Source: Actinoplanes xinjiangensis (GTDB lineage Bacteria; Actinomycetota; Actinomycetes; Mycobacteriales; Micromonosporaceae). From it: a stretch of DNA of 64,000 bases. Position 1 is the stretch's first letter. Each line of letters begins with the position of its first letter. Positions 8,609-17,607 of the stretch are shown in pieces. The stretch covers positions 124,001 to 188,000 of the forward strand of contig NZ_QGGR01000014.1 in NCBI RefSeq assembly GCF_003148685.1, in the 5' to 3' direction. The notes under the pieces are model-generated. The model was not told where the DNA came from. It did not search any database and worked only from the letters and a program-made list of their open reading frames with translations. The translations under genes and the position numbers were made by a program.

Positions 8609-8705
8609 ACGATCACCGATTCCATAAGAAAGGGTAATTTCTGGACAAGATGGATCGTATGATCCCCCGGCGCCTGCGGCATGGGAGACGCGCACCCCGA
8701 AAGAG

Positions 8706-8736
8706 TGAACTCCCGCAGCCGAGCTGCGGGAGTTCA
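8706..8736 (-). terminator. Terminator of the nitrate operon
   Basis: A 14-bp perfect stem with a 3-nt loop (arms 8706-8719 and 8723-8736) lies 50 bp beyond the narK stop, with a short T run on the minus strand. It closes the nitrate assimilation operon. Confidence 0.85.
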
Positions 8737-8785
8737 TACTTTCAGCCGGTACTCTGGTCGGCCGAAGAGTGGAGCGCGGGGCGGA

Positions 8786-10135
8786 TCAGACGGCGATCCT
8801 GGTGCGGGCCGCCGGCCGGAGGTAGACCGCCCACGTGATCACCACGCAGAGCGCGTAGAAGACGATGAACGCCATGTACGCCGCGTCCGCGTCCTTGTAG
8901 GTCAGGAACGACTGCCGGAAGGCCAGGTTGACCAGCACCCCGCCGACCGCGCCGATCGCACCGGCGATGCCGATGACCGCGCCGGAGATCCGCCGGGCCC
9001 GGTGCTCGTCACCGGCGAACTTCTGCTTGAAGATCGCCGGGATCATCTTGTAGGTCGAGCCGTTGCCGAGCCCGCTGAGGATGAACAGGAGGATGAACCC
9101 GACCAGGTAGAGCGGCAGCGAGCGCTGCTGCGCGGCGAAGAGCACGATGGACGCGCCGACCGCCATCGCGATGAAGTTGAGGAAGGTGACCTTCGCCCCG
9201 CCGAACCTGTCGGCGAGAGCGCCGCCGAACGGCCGGATCAGCGAACCCAGCAGCGGGCCGATGAAGGTCAGGTAGGCGGCCTTGACCGGGGTGTTGAAGA
9301 TGTCCGCGAACTGCACCTGCAGCACCTGGCCGAAGGCGAACCCGAAGCCGATGAAGGACCCGAACGTGCCGATGTAGAGCACCGACATCACCCAGGTGTG
9401 CCCCTCCCTGGTCGCGTCACGCATCCCCCGCTTCTCGTTGCGGGCCTGGGTCAGGTTGTCCATGTAGACGGCCGAGCCGACCGCCGCGATCACGATCAGC
9501 GGGATGTAGACGCCGGCCACCAGGCCGGGGCTGCCGGCGCCGAAGGTGGCCAGCACGAACAGGCCGACCAGCTGCACCGCGGGAACACCGATGTTGCCGC
9601 CGCCGGCGTTGATGCCGAGCGCCCAGCCCTTGAGCCGGTCCGGGTAGAAGGCGTTGATGTTGGCCATCGAGGAGGCGAAGTTGCCGCCACCGACACCGGC
9701 GAGCGCCGCCAGGATCAGCAGGGTCGAGTACTCGACGCCCGGCTCGATCAGGAAGGCCGCCGCGATCGACGGGATGAGCAGCAGCGACGCGCTGATGATG
9801 GTCCAGTTACGGCCACCGAACCGGGCGACGGCGAAGGTGTACGGAATCCGCAGCGCCGCCCCGACCAGCGTGGGCACGGCGGTGAGCAGGAACTTCTGCG
9901 CCGGGTCGAAGCCGTAGGCGGGGCCGAGGAACAGCACCATGACCGACCACAGTGACCACACCGAGAAGCCGATGTGCTCGGAGAAGATCGAGAAGATCAG
10001 GTTGCGCTTGGCGATCTGCTTGCCGCCGTTGTCCCAGAATGCCGGGTCCTCGGGCCGCCAGTCGTCGATCCAGTGGCCCTTCAGCGTCTTCGCTTCCGGT
10101 CTGTCCGGTGTGATCGTGGGAAGTGTCGCAGTCAT
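8786..10135 (-). CDS. narK: Nitrate/nitrite transporter, NarK/NasA MFS family
   Basis: This 449-residue, 12-helix MFS protein moves nitrate in, or nitrite out, across the cytoplasmic membrane. The soluble N-terminus (KGHWIDDWRPEDPAFWDNGGK) is characteristic of the NarK/NasA group, and a glycine-rich nitrate-signature-like segment (about residues 155-170, AALAGVGGGNFASSMANINAF) and a second one (FILSGLGNGSTYKMIP) are present. It is the last gene of the nitrate operon and starts 2 bp after the nirD stop, so transport is co-expressed with reduction. The position beside assimilatory enzymes suggests import as the main role; direction cannot be read from sequence. Confidence 0.93.
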   Translation of the reverse strand: MTATLPTITPDRPEAKTLKGHWIDDWRPEDPAFWDNGGKQIAKRNLIFSIFSEHIGFSVWSLWSVMVLFLGPAYGFDPAQKFLLTAVPTLVGAALRIPYTFAVARFGGRNWTIISASLLLIPSIAAAFLIEPGVEYSTLLILAALAGVGGGNFASSMANINAFYPDRLKGWALGINAGGGNIGVPAVQLVGLFVLATFGAGSPGLVAGVYIPLIVIAAVGSAVYMDNLTQARNEKRGMRDATREGHTWVMSVLYIGTFGSFIGFGFAFGQVLQVQFADIFNTPVKAAYLTFIGPLLGSLIRPFGGALADRFGGAKVTFLNFIAMAVGASIVLFAAQQRSLPLYLVGFILLFILSGLGNGSTYKMIPAIFKQKFAGDEHRARRISGAVIGIAGAIGAVGGVLVNLAFRQSFLTYKDADAAYMAFIVFYALCVVITWAVYLRPAARTRIAV

Positions 10136-10137
10136 TG

Positions 10138-10455
10138 TCAGTCTCCCAGAATGATGTGACCGTCATCGACCCGTACCGGGTAGACGCTGATCGGGGGCTG
10201 TCCGGACTGGGAACACCCGGTGGCGAGGTCCCATGCGTAGAGGTGCAAGGGACAGACGACAACCTTGTTGTCGATCTGTCCGTCCGCGAGCGGACCGCCC
10301 TTGTGCGGGCACACCGCCGACACCGCGCGAAGGGAGCCGTCGCGGAGGCGGAAGACTGCGATCATCTCGGACCCGACGGCGTAGGTACGTCCTTCGCCGA
10401 GCGGGATCTCGTCGAGGGGGCCGAGCACGGTCGGGGCGAGGGGGGTGATGGTCAT
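10138..10455 (-). CDS. nirD: Nitrite reductase [NAD(P)H] small subunit
   Basis: This 105-residue Rieske-type protein partners NirB in the six-electron reduction of nitrite to ammonium. The [2Fe-2S] ligands are all present: Cys49-x-His51 (VCPHKGG) and Cys68-x2-His71 (VCPLH). That is worth noting because many NirD proteins have lost them. The start at 10455 is set by the 4-bp overlap (ATGA) with the end of nirB, indicating translational coupling. The extended reading frame further upstream is antisense noise within nirB. Located in the cytoplasm. Confidence 0.93.
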   Translation of the reverse strand: MTITPLAPTVLGPLDEIPLGEGRTYAVGSEMIAVFRLRDGSLRAVSAVCPHKGGPLADGQIDNKVVVCPLHLYAWDLATGCSQSGQPPISVYPVRVDDGHIILGD

Positions 10456-12914
10456 GAGCGCACCGGAACCTGAGGGAGAACGGTCAGGGGAAGGGAGGTA
10501 CGGAACTGGCCGGGCGTGGCCGGGACGGCCCGCTCCTTCCAGGGGTCCTTGTAGGCCTGCACGGCCTCCTCGACGGCGGCGTCCAGAGCCTCGGCGATGC
10601 CGTCGGTGTCCTCGATGACGATCTCGCGGATCCGCTCGATGCCGATCCGGGGGACGAACGCGTAGGTGCGCTCCAGCCAGTTCGCGTTCTCGCGGTAGTA
10701 CTGCAGGAACCGGCCGGTCAGACGGATCACCTCTTCGGGAGAGTCGACCGTGACGAGCAGGTCGCCCTTGCGGATGTGGGCGCCCGCGGCGCCGCCGACG
10801 TAGATCTCCCACTTACCGCCGTCGATCGCGACGACCCCGAGGTCCTTGACGTACGCCTCCGCGCAGTTACGGGGGCAGCCGGTGACCGCGAGCTTCATCT
10901 TTCCGGGACCCTCCAGCCCCTGGTAACGCTCCTCGATCGCGATGCCCAGCGCAGTCGAGTCACCGACACCGAATCGGCAGAAATCAGAGCCGACACAGGT
11001 CTTCACCGTGCGGAAACTCTTGCCGTAGGCGTACCCGGACGGCATGTCGAGGTCCGCCCACATGGCCGGCAGCTGCTCCTTCGGGATGCCGAGCAGGTCG
11101 ATGCGCTGGCCGCCGGTGAGCTTGACCATCGGCACCTTGTACTTCTCGGCGACCTCGGCGATCCGCTTCAGCTCGGCCGGGGTGGTGACGCCGCCCTTCA
11201 TCTGCGGGACGACCGAGAAGGTGCCGTCCTTCTGGATGTTGGCGTGCACCCGGTCGTTGATGAAGCGGGCGTCGCGCTCGTCGACGTACCGGTCGGCCCA
11301 CATCATCTTGAGCAGCGAGGCCAGGCCCATCTTGCTCTTGGCGTCGTGCTCGCCACCGGGCACCAGCTTCTCGAAGACCGCGGAGACGCTGGTCAGCTCG
11401 TACTTGCGGATCGCGTCCATCAGTTCCGGCTTCGGCATCGGCACGCCCGGGACGTACCAGGACGCGGCCGGGTCCTCCTCGGCCTCGCCGCCGGCCGCCC
11501 ACTCGACGATCCGCTGCACCAGCGGCTTGCAGGTGCCGCAGCCCTTGCCTGCACGGGTCTTGTCCATCACGCCGGAAACCGTCTTGCACCCGGCGTTGAC
11601 GACACCGCAGATGGCGCCCTTGCTGACACCGTTGCAGTTGCAGACCTGCGCGTCGTCCGGCATGTCCTCCGGCTTGACCTCGCCGGCCGGGCCGCCGATG
11701 TCGAACAGCATCTCGGCGCGCTCCTCCGGCAGGGCCTGGGCGCGGTCGAACGACTGGATCAGGCCGGCGGCCTTGCTGTTGTCGCCGACCAGGATCGCAC
11801 CGGCCAGTGCCCCGTCGCGGATGATGAGCTGCTTGTAGACGCCCTTCTTCGGCTCGCTGTAGATGATCACCTCGTCGTCGTCGGTCTCCGGCGCGATGAG
11901 ACCCATCGAGGCGACGTCGATGCCGGCGACCTTGAGCTTCGTGGAGAGCTTCGAGCCGGTGTAGGCGGCTTCGGTGTCGCGGCCGGTGATGTGGTCGGCG
12001 AGCACCTTCGCCTGGTCCCACAGCGGCGCGACCAGGCCGTAGAGGTTGCCGCGGTGCTGGGCGCACTCACCGACCGAGTAGATGTCCTCCTCGTCCTGCA
12101 CCCGCATCTGGTCGTCGACCACGATGCCGCGCTCGACGGTCAGCCCGCTGTCCGCGGCGACCTGAGTGTTCGGCCGGATGCCGGCGGCGATCACCACGAC
12201 GTCGCACGGGATCACCGTGCCGTCGGCCAGTTTCACCCCGGTGACCCGGTCCTTGCCGAGGATCTCGGTCGTCATCGCGTTGGTGATTACCTTGATACCG
12301 AGCTTGTTCTCGACGCTGGCCTGGAGCATGTGGCCGGCCTTCTCGTCCAGCTGCCGCTCCATCAGGTGGCCCATGGCGTGCAGCAGCGTCACGTCGCTCA
12401 GGTGGTTCTGCAGGCCGCGGGCCGCCTCCAGGCCGAGCAGGCCACCGCCGATCACGACGGCGCGCTCGTGGTCCCGGGCGTAGCGGATCATGCCGCGGGT
12501 GTCGTCGAGCGTCCGGAACGCGAAGACGCCCTGGTGGAAGCCGCGCTTCGGGTTGTGGATGTTCTTGATCGGCGGCGTCCACGAGCTGGAGCCGGTCGCG
12601 ATGATCAGCTTGTCGTACGGGGTGGCCGACCCGTCCGTCGCGTACACCTTCTTGGCGAACCGGTCGATCCGCTCGATCTTCACCCCGGCGTTGAGGGTGA
12701 TGTCGTTGTCGGCGTACCAGCTGAGGTCGTTGAGGTAGATCCCGGCCTCGTCCTCCACCCCGGCGAGCAGGTTGGACAGCATGATCCGGTTGTAGTTGCC
12801 GTAGGGCTCGTCACCGAACATCGTGATGGAGAAGTCGCCGTTGCGGGCGAGGATCTCCTCGACCGTGCGGGCGCCCGCCATGCCGTTGCCGATGACTACC
12901 AGTTTCTTGGTCAT
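10452..12914 (-). CDS. nirB: Nitrite reductase [NAD(P)H] large subunit
   Basis: This 820-residue cytoplasmic flavo-iron-sulfur sirohaem enzyme reduces nitrite to ammonium for assimilation. Domains in order are a pyridine-nucleotide/FAD oxidoreductase (start VVIGNGMAGARTVEE, NAD fingerprint VVIGGGLLGLEAARG), a BFD-like [2Fe-2S] domain with Cys pairs CNCNG and GCGTCKP (about residues 423-465), then sulfite/nitrite reductase half-domains. The [4Fe-4S]-sirohaem Cys motifs are TCVGSDFCRFG (about 641) and GCPRNCAEAY (about 678). The length is normal. The start ATG at 12914 overlaps the upstream stop by one base; an upstream extension in the same frame lies within the preceding gene. Sirohaem supply is suggested by the neighbouring chelatase gene. 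Confidence 0.96.
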   Translation of the reverse strand: MTKKLVVIGNGMAGARTVEEILARNGDFSITMFGDEPYGNYNRIMLSNLLAGVEDEAGIYLNDLSWYADNDITLNAGVKIERIDRFAKKVYATDGSATPYDKLIIATGSSSWTPPIKNIHNPKRGFHQGVFAFRTLDDTRGMIRYARDHERAVVIGGGLLGLEAARGLQNHLSDVTLLHAMGHLMERQLDEKAGHMLQASVENKLGIKVITNAMTTEILGKDRVTGVKLADGTVIPCDVVVIAAGIRPNTQVAADSGLTVERGIVVDDQMRVQDEEDIYSVGECAQHRGNLYGLVAPLWDQAKVLADHITGRDTEAAYTGSKLSTKLKVAGIDVASMGLIAPETDDDEVIIYSEPKKGVYKQLIIRDGALAGAILVGDNSKAAGLIQSFDRAQALPEERAEMLFDIGGPAGEVKPEDMPDDAQVCNCNGVSKGAICGVVNAGCKTVSGVMDKTRAGKGCGTCKPLVQRIVEWAAGGEAEEDPAASWYVPGVPMPKPELMDAIRKYELTSVSAVFEKLVPGGEHDAKSKMGLASLLKMMWADRYVDERDARFINDRVHANIQKDGTFSVVPQMKGGVTTPAELKRIAEVAEKYKVPMVKLTGGQRIDLLGIPKEQLPAMWADLDMPSGYAYGKSFRTVKTCVGSDFCRFGVGDSTALGIAIEERYQGLEGPGKMKLAVTGCPRNCAEAYVKDLGVVAIDGGKWEIYVGGAAGAHIRKGDLLVTVDSPEEVIRLTGRFLQYYRENANWLERTYAFVPRIGIERIREIVIEDTDGIAEALDAAVEEAVQAYKDPWKERAVPATPGQFRTSLPLTVLPQVPVRS

Positions 12915-13261
12915 CAGATCTCCACCAGTCCGAGGTCCACGATCACTGTTCCGTTCAGTCCGGCCGGCGCGGCGAGCCACAGCTCCACCGTGGTGCCGCC
13001 GGCGAGGTCCTCCAGCACCCGCAGCGGTACGTGGACGTCGCCCTTGGCGCCGACCGGGAAGTACCGCATGGGTGCTCCGTCGCGCACCAGCACGACGCAG
13101 ATCAGTTCGTCACTCGCGTTGCCGGCGCGGAAGTAGACCGCCTGGGCGCTCGCGCCCGCCGGAACCGTGTAGCTGAGAGCGGTGCCGAGGGGGGCGGGCT
13201 CGTCGAGGCCTTTGCCCTCGAAGGCGAATACGCCCTGGAGAAAGCGAGGGGTGGAGTACAT
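12914..13261 (-). CDS. Small unknown protein embedded in the nitrate operon
   Basis: This 115-residue protein with no signal or membrane segment lies between narB (2-bp gap) and nirB (1-bp overlap), so it is translated with them. Alternating hydrophobic residues (SYTVPAGASAQAVYFRAG, ELICVVLVRDG, TTVELWLAAPAG, GTVIVDLGLVEI) predict a beta-sandwich. I do not recognise the family and see no metal-binding Cys/His cluster. The placement implies a role in nitrate or nitrite reductase function, such as assembly, stability or electron transfer from a carrier, but that is inference only. Codon use looks like its neighbours and the start is a good ATG. Confidence 0.8.
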   Translation of the reverse strand: MYSTPRFLQGVFAFEGKGLDEPAPLGTALSYTVPAGASAQAVYFRAGNASDELICVVLVRDGAPMRYFPVGAKGDVHVPLRVLEDLAGGTTVELWLAAPAGLNGTVIVDLGLVEI

Positions 13262-13263
13262 GG

Positions 13264-15363
13264 TCAGACGCTCCCGTCTTCGGCTTTACACAGGGCGATC
13301 GCGCACACCTTGAAGGCGGGCATCTTCGAATGGGGGTCCAGTGCCGGGTTGGTCAGTGCGTTGGCACCGGGCCAGTGGAACGGGGCGAACACCGTGTCCG
13401 GGCGGATGCCGTCACTGAGCCGGGCCCGCAACGTCGCGGCGCCCCGGCGGCTGCGCAACTCGACCAGGTCACCGTCGGCGATCCCGTGCCGGCGGGCCAG
13501 GTCGGGGTGGATCTCGGCACGTGGTTCGGGCAGCGCCACGGTGAGCGCCCGGACCCTTCTGGTCTGGTTGCCGCTCTGGTACTGCTGCATGTTGCGGCCG
13601 GTCGTCAACACGTACGGGAACGTCGAATCGGGAAGCTCCGCCGCGTCGCGGTGATCGACCCGGATGAATCTCGCGCGGCCGGAGGCGGTCGGGAAGTCCG
13701 CGCCGAACAGCCTCGGCGTCCCCGGGTGCGTCTCGTCCGGGCACGGCCAGAAGACGCCCTCCTCGGCCTCGATGCGCTCGTAGGTGATGCCGGCGTAGTC
13801 GGCGATCCCGCCGGCGCTCGCCCGGCGCAGCTCCTCGAACACCGCGCGCGGCTCGTCGCTGAAGAACCCACCCCGGCCCAGGTGCCCGGCCAGCTCCGCC
13901 AGCACCGTCAGGTCACTCTTGACCAGCGGCGGAGGCGGCAGCGCCATCTTCCGCCGGATGACACGGCCCTCGAGGTTCGTCATCGTGCCCTCCTCCTCCG
14001 CCCACTGGGCGGTCGGGAGGACGACGTCGGCGAACTCGGCGGTCTCCGAGCGGAAGATGTCCGAGACGACCAGGAAATCGAGTTTCCGCAGCTTGTCGAC
14101 GACGTTGTTGCTGTGCGGGGCGGAGACCACGATGTTGCTGGCCAGCACCCAGAGAACCTTGACCCCGCCGTCGGCGCCGAGACGATCGATCATCTCGTAC
14201 GCCGAGAGCCCGGGCCGTGGCAACTCGTCGGGTTCGATCCCCCACACCGCGGCCACGTGGGCGCGCGCCGCCGGGTCGTCGAGCCGGCGGTAACCCGGGA
14301 GCTGGTCGGCCTTCTGCCCGTGCTCGCGCCCCCCCTGCCCGTTGCCCTGGCCGGTGATCGTGCCGTACCCGGAGAAGGGCCTGCCGACCAGGCCGAGCGC
14401 GAGTGCCAGGTTGATCCACGCCTGCGCGGTGTCGGTGCCGTTGCTGTGCTGTTCGGCGCCGCGCGCGGTGAGGATCATGCCCGGGCCCTCGGTGGCGAGC
14501 AGCCGTACGGTCTCGCGCAGTTGCGCCTCCGGGACGCCGGTCATCCGCTCGACCCGCTCCGGCCAGTAGGAGTTCGCCGCTGCCCGGACGGCCGCGAAGC
14601 CCTCGGTCCTGGTCGCCACGTACTCCTCGTCGACCCAGCCCTCGCGGATCGCGATGTGCAGCATCCCGTTCGCCAGAGCCAGGTCGGTGCCGGGCAGCGG
14701 CTGCAGGTGCAGGTGGGCACCGTTGGCCGTGTTCGTGCGGCGCGGGTCCACCACGATGTGCTTGGCGCCGTTGGCCCGGCCGGCGTCCAGGTACTGCATG
14801 GACGGTGGCATCGCGTCCGCCGGGTTCGCGCCGACCAGCAGCACCGTGCGCGCCTCGGCCACGTCGGCCAGCGGGAACGGCAGTCCACGGTCGATCCCGA
14901 GGGCCCGGTTCGCCGCGGTGGCTGCGCTCGACATGCAGAACCGGCCGTTGTAGTCGATCGCCGACGACCGCAGCGCCACCCGTACGAACTTGCCGAGCGC
15001 GTACGCCTTCTCGTTCGTCAGGCCGCCGCCGCCGAACGCGCCGACACTGTCCGGGCCGAACCGCTCCTGACTGTCCCGGATCGCGGTCACGATCCGCTCG
15101 TACGCCTCCTCCCAGGACGCCTCCCGCAGGGGAGACTCCCGGTTGCCGGGCTCCTTGCGCACCAGCGGCGTCAGCAGCCGGTCCGTGTGGTCGAGCAGGT
15201 CCGCCGCGGTGAAGCCCTTGGCGCACAGGCCGCCCCGGTTGACCGGGAACTCGGCCGGTTCGAGCCGGACACCCGGCATCCCCAGTCGCGTGGGAAGCTC
15301 GGGCGTCAGCGTCATCCCGCACTGCAGGGCGCAGTACGGGCAATGCGTCTGGGTCGCCGTCAC
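13264..15363 (-). CDS. narB: Assimilatory nitrate reductase, molybdopterin catalytic subunit
   Basis: This 699-residue cytoplasmic enzyme converts nitrate to nitrite. The N-terminal [4Fe-4S] cluster ligands are Cys8, Cys11, Cys15 and Cys47 (HCPYCALQC and GGLCAKG). Molybdopterin oxidoreductase motifs follow (YNGRFCMSSAATAANRALG; QGNGQGGREHG), then a C-terminal molydopterin dinucleotide-binding domain (TTGRNMQQYQSGNQTRR). No TAT signal and no extra C-terminal [2Fe-2S] domain are seen, as expected for the short NarB/NasC form. The start is GTG at 15363. It is the first gene of narB-unknown-nirB-nirD-narK. In other actinobacteria this gene may be called nasA, nasC or narB. Confidence 0.93.
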   Translation of the reverse strand: MTATQTHCPYCALQCGMTLTPELPTRLGMPGVRLEPAEFPVNRGGLCAKGFTAADLLDHTDRLLTPLVRKEPGNRESPLREASWEEAYERIVTAIRDSQERFGPDSVGAFGGGGLTNEKAYALGKFVRVALRSSAIDYNGRFCMSSAATAANRALGIDRGLPFPLADVAEARTVLLVGANPADAMPPSMQYLDAGRANGAKHIVVDPRRTNTANGAHLHLQPLPGTDLALANGMLHIAIREGWVDEEYVATRTEGFAAVRAAANSYWPERVERMTGVPEAQLRETVRLLATEGPGMILTARGAEQHSNGTDTAQAWINLALALGLVGRPFSGYGTITGQGNGQGGREHGQKADQLPGYRRLDDPAARAHVAAVWGIEPDELPRPGLSAYEMIDRLGADGGVKVLWVLASNIVVSAPHSNNVVDKLRKLDFLVVSDIFRSETAEFADVVLPTAQWAEEEGTMTNLEGRVIRRKMALPPPPLVKSDLTVLAELAGHLGRGGFFSDEPRAVFEELRRASAGGIADYAGITYERIEAEEGVFWPCPDETHPGTPRLFGADFPTASGRARFIRVDHRDAAELPDSTFPYVLTTGRNMQQYQSGNQTRRVRALTVALPEPRAEIHPDLARRHGIADGDLVELRSRRGAATLRARLSDGIRPDTVFAPFHWPGANALTNPALDPHSKMPAFKVCAIALCKAEDGSV

Positions 15364-15458
15364 ACCGAGAATGTTCTCGGCCCGCCGTTAACCCTTCAGA
15401 CGTGTTGCGGTGACGCTGTTGTTCAGGAATCCCTACATTGGCTCCGCCACGGTTGTGA
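15364..15458 (-). promoter_or_regulatory. Presumed promoter region of the narB operon
   Basis: These 95 bp separate the chelatase stop from the narB start. A 10-bp direct repeat (ACGGTTGTGA) occurs at 15449-15458 and, inside the chelatase 3' end, at 15474-15483. By analogy with other actinobacteria, NnaR and GlnR would act here, but I could not find a canonical GlnR box by eye. Confidence 0.35.
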
Positions 15459-16139
15459 CTACAAACCGCTACCGACGGTTGTGAGGATCGCGCTGTCGAA
15501 CCGACGCAGCACCAGGTCGGCGACCTGCCCGTCGTGGCACAGCGCAGGGGTCACCGAGTCGGCGCCGGCACTGTGCAGGGTGCGGTAGAAGAGGCCCTCG
15601 GCCAGCAGATACGCGGCGACGGCGATGTTCCGGGCGCCCTCGGCCCGCAGCCTCGCCACGACGTCGGCGACCCGCGGGCCACTGCCGGACGTGCAACCCA
15701 GCTCGACCCGGCCGGGCAGTTCCGCCGCGACCTCCCGGATGCCCCGCACCCACAGCGGATCCGACGAACCGGCCGAGGCGAGCACGATCGCGTCGGCGCC
15801 GGCCGGAACGTTGCGGCGCAGGCTCTCCAGGAAGACGTCGTCCGGGCCCAGCGGCGCCGTCACCGGGAAGCCGGTCCCGGCGACCGCCTCGGCGATGTCG
15901 ACCCGGACGTGGTAACCGGCCGACAGCAGGAGCGGCACGACGACGGCGTCGCCACGAGCGGCGGTCACTCCGGCGACGACGTCGGCGACCTTCGGCTCCT
16001 GCACGTCGACGTAGCAGAGGCGGACGTCCAGGCCGGGCCGGCGGCGGGCCACCGAGGCGGCCAGCTCCTGGATCTGCTGGCGGCCGGCGGGCGAGCGGGT
16101 GCCGTGGGCGACGGCGATCAGGGTGGTGTTCTCGCTCAT
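15459..16139 (-). CDS. Sirohydrochlorin chelatase (CbiX/SirB family)
   Basis: This 226-residue cytoplasmic chelatase inserts iron into sirohydrochlorin (or cobalt, in B12 synthesis). Two tandem halves are visible. The first begins LIAVAHGTRSPAGRQQ with the metal-binding His10-like residue, followed by VVPLLLSAGYHVRVDI with the second His. The location between nnaR and narB argues for a role in making sirohaem for NirB. The start ATG at 16139 is supported by a GAGGAG ribosome-binding site; the much longer open frame upstream is antisense of nnaR. The metal used cannot be decided from sequence. Confidence 0.9.
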   Translation of the reverse strand: MSENTTLIAVAHGTRSPAGRQQIQELAASVARRRPGLDVRLCYVDVQEPKVADVVAGVTAARGDAVVVPLLLSAGYHVRVDIAEAVAGTGFPVTAPLGPDDVFLESLRRNVPAGADAIVLASAGSSDPLWVRGIREVAAELPGRVELGCTSGSGPRVADVVARLRAEGARNIAVAAYLLAEGLFYRTLHSAGADSVTPALCHDGQVADLVLRRFDSAILTTVGSGL

Positions 16140-16208
16140 GCGACATCTCCTCAAGGCGGTGCGGTGGGGAGCGGCCCGGCATGACATCAGGCTCGCGGTG
16201 CGGCTCCG

Positions 16209-16240
16209 GCGGCCACCGGGGGAATGTCCGCGGTGGCCGC
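16209..16240. terminator. Possible attenuating hairpin between nnaR and the chelatase
   Basis: A 9-bp perfect stem (16209-16217 with 16232-16240) lies in the 239-bp spacer. There is no T run, so it may be a weak terminator or a processing structure. The rest of this spacer shows nothing else. Confidence 0.3.
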
Positions 16241-16378
16241 GCCGGCCGTACTGGTTCAGCGTCTGGTTCCGGTGGCCCGGCATGGACATCGGGCGCTTCC
16301 AGGTCCGGCCTCGTCGCCGGTGGTGGTGACGGCCCGGCTGGTCATCGGGCTGCGTCGGGTGTCGGGTGTTGCGGAGGG

Positions 16379-17479
16379 TCAGGCGGCTTCGTCGATGCGC
16401 AGTCGGTACCCGCGCTTGATCACTGTCTCGATGTGTTTGCCGGAGCCGAGGGCCGCCCGCAGCCGGGCCACCGCCACGTCGACCGCGTGGCCGTCGTTGC
16501 CCCGGGGCAGAGACGCGGCCAGCTGGTCCTTCGAGACGACGGCGCCGGGTTTGCGGACCAGTGCCGAGAGGATCGACATCGCCGCGGGGGCGAGCGCGTG
16601 CGGCACCTCGTCGATCAGGACGGCGTGCCCGCGTACCTCCAGGGTAGTCCCGGCGACCTGGAGCCGGACCGCGCGCCGCGGCAGCTCGTCGGTGACCGTC
16701 TTGATGAGCGCGCCCAGGCGGTAGCGCTCCGGCATCACCGTGGGGATGCCGCGCTCGACCAGCGGCGCCGCCGTCACCGGGCCGACGCACGCGGCGAGCG
16801 TGTGATCGCTGAACGCCGTCGCGACGTCGGCTTTCGCCTCCTCGGCGATCTGCAGGAACGCCTTGACCGCGGGCGCACTGGTGAACGTCACGGCGTCGAT
16901 CTGACCGGCCGCGACCTGTTCGGCGAGCCGCCGCACCGGGGCCACGTCGGGCGGCAGCGCCCAGCGGTAGACCGGCACCTCGACGACGGCCGCACCGGCC
17001 GTACGCAGTGTCTTCACGAACTCGGTCTGCGGCTCCCCGTGCTCCTGCACCACGATCCGCAGCCCGGCCACCCCCTCGCTGAGCAGCCGTTCGAGCACCT
17101 CCTCGGAGGCCTCCGTCTTGGCCGCCCAGTCCTCGATGAGCCCGGCCGCCCGGATCGCGCCGCACGGTTTCGGGCCGCGGGCGATGATCCGCGCGTTACG
17201 CAGCGACTCCCGCAGTGTCTCGGCCAGCCCCCAGCCCTCGGCCGCCTCCAGCCAGCCGCGGAACCCGAACCCGGTGGTCGCGACCACCAGATGCGGTTCC
17301 AGGCCGATGCAGGCCGCCGTCGCCGCGTGCAGCGCCTCGTCGTCGATCAGTGGAATGATGGTGATCGCGGGTGCGCTGATCACCCGTGCTCCGCGTCGTT
17401 CCAGCAGAGCAGCCATCTCGTTCCGGCGTCTCTCCGCGGTTACCGCCACGGTGAAGCCGGCCAGTGCGCCCTCGATCAT
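16379..17479 (-). CDS. nnaR: HemD-like/OmpR-type nitrate assimilation regulator
   Basis: This 366-residue protein fuses a uroporphyrinogen-III synthase-like domain (residues about 1-255, TFTSAPAVKAFL, ACVGPVTAAPLVERG) to a C-terminal winged helix of the OmpR type (residues about 275-365, LSALVRKPGAVVSKDQLAASL, HAVDVAVARLR, VIKRGYRLRID). This architecture is that of NnaR, the actinobacterial activator of nitrate/nitrite uptake and reduction genes, and the gene lies at the head of exactly such a cluster. The HemD part may sense a tetrapyrrole or nitrite-linked ligand; catalysis is doubtful. The start is the ATG at 17479; a TTG 33 nt upstream is possible. Whether it still makes uroporphyrinogen III is not known. 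Confidence 0.88.
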   Translation of the reverse strand: MIEGALAGFTVAVTAERRRNEMAALLERRGARVISAPAITIIPLIDDEALHAATAACIGLEPHLVVATTGFGFRGWLEAAEGWGLAETLRESLRNARIIARGPKPCGAIRAAGLIEDWAAKTEASEEVLERLLSEGVAGLRIVVQEHGEPQTEFVKTLRTAGAAVVEVPVYRWALPPDVAPVRRLAEQVAAGQIDAVTFTSAPAVKAFLQIAEEAKADVATAFSDHTLAACVGPVTAAPLVERGIPTVMPERYRLGALIKTVTDELPRRAVRLQVAGTTLEVRGHAVLIDEVPHALAPAAMSILSALVRKPGAVVSKDQLAASLPRGNDGHAVDVAVARLRAALGSGKHIETVIKRGYRLRIDEAA

Positions 17480-17607
17480 CCGGTCCCCATCCTGTGCCGC
17501 CGTCCGGTGCAAGAGTCCTAAGGCCTGGTTTCGGGACCGGCAATCGAATGTTTCCGCCAGAATAACGGCTGGTCACTTGGCTGCGATCAGCTGTTGTGAG
17601 CTGTTGA

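Noticed and set aside
10776..13136. 786-codon plus-strand open frame across nirB
   Set aside because: Composition is Asp/Arg/Val/His-rich as expected for the antisense of a GC-rich gene; nirB on the minus strand has every expected motif.
15364..15458. Canonical GlnR box before narB
   Set aside because: Expected from other actinobacteria, but I found no GTNAC-N6-GNAAC with correct spacing by eye.
16140..17165. Upstream extension of the sirohydrochlorin chelatase frame
   Set aside because: The extra part is antisense-frame sequence inside nnaR; a good ribosome-binding site and family homology place the start at 16139.
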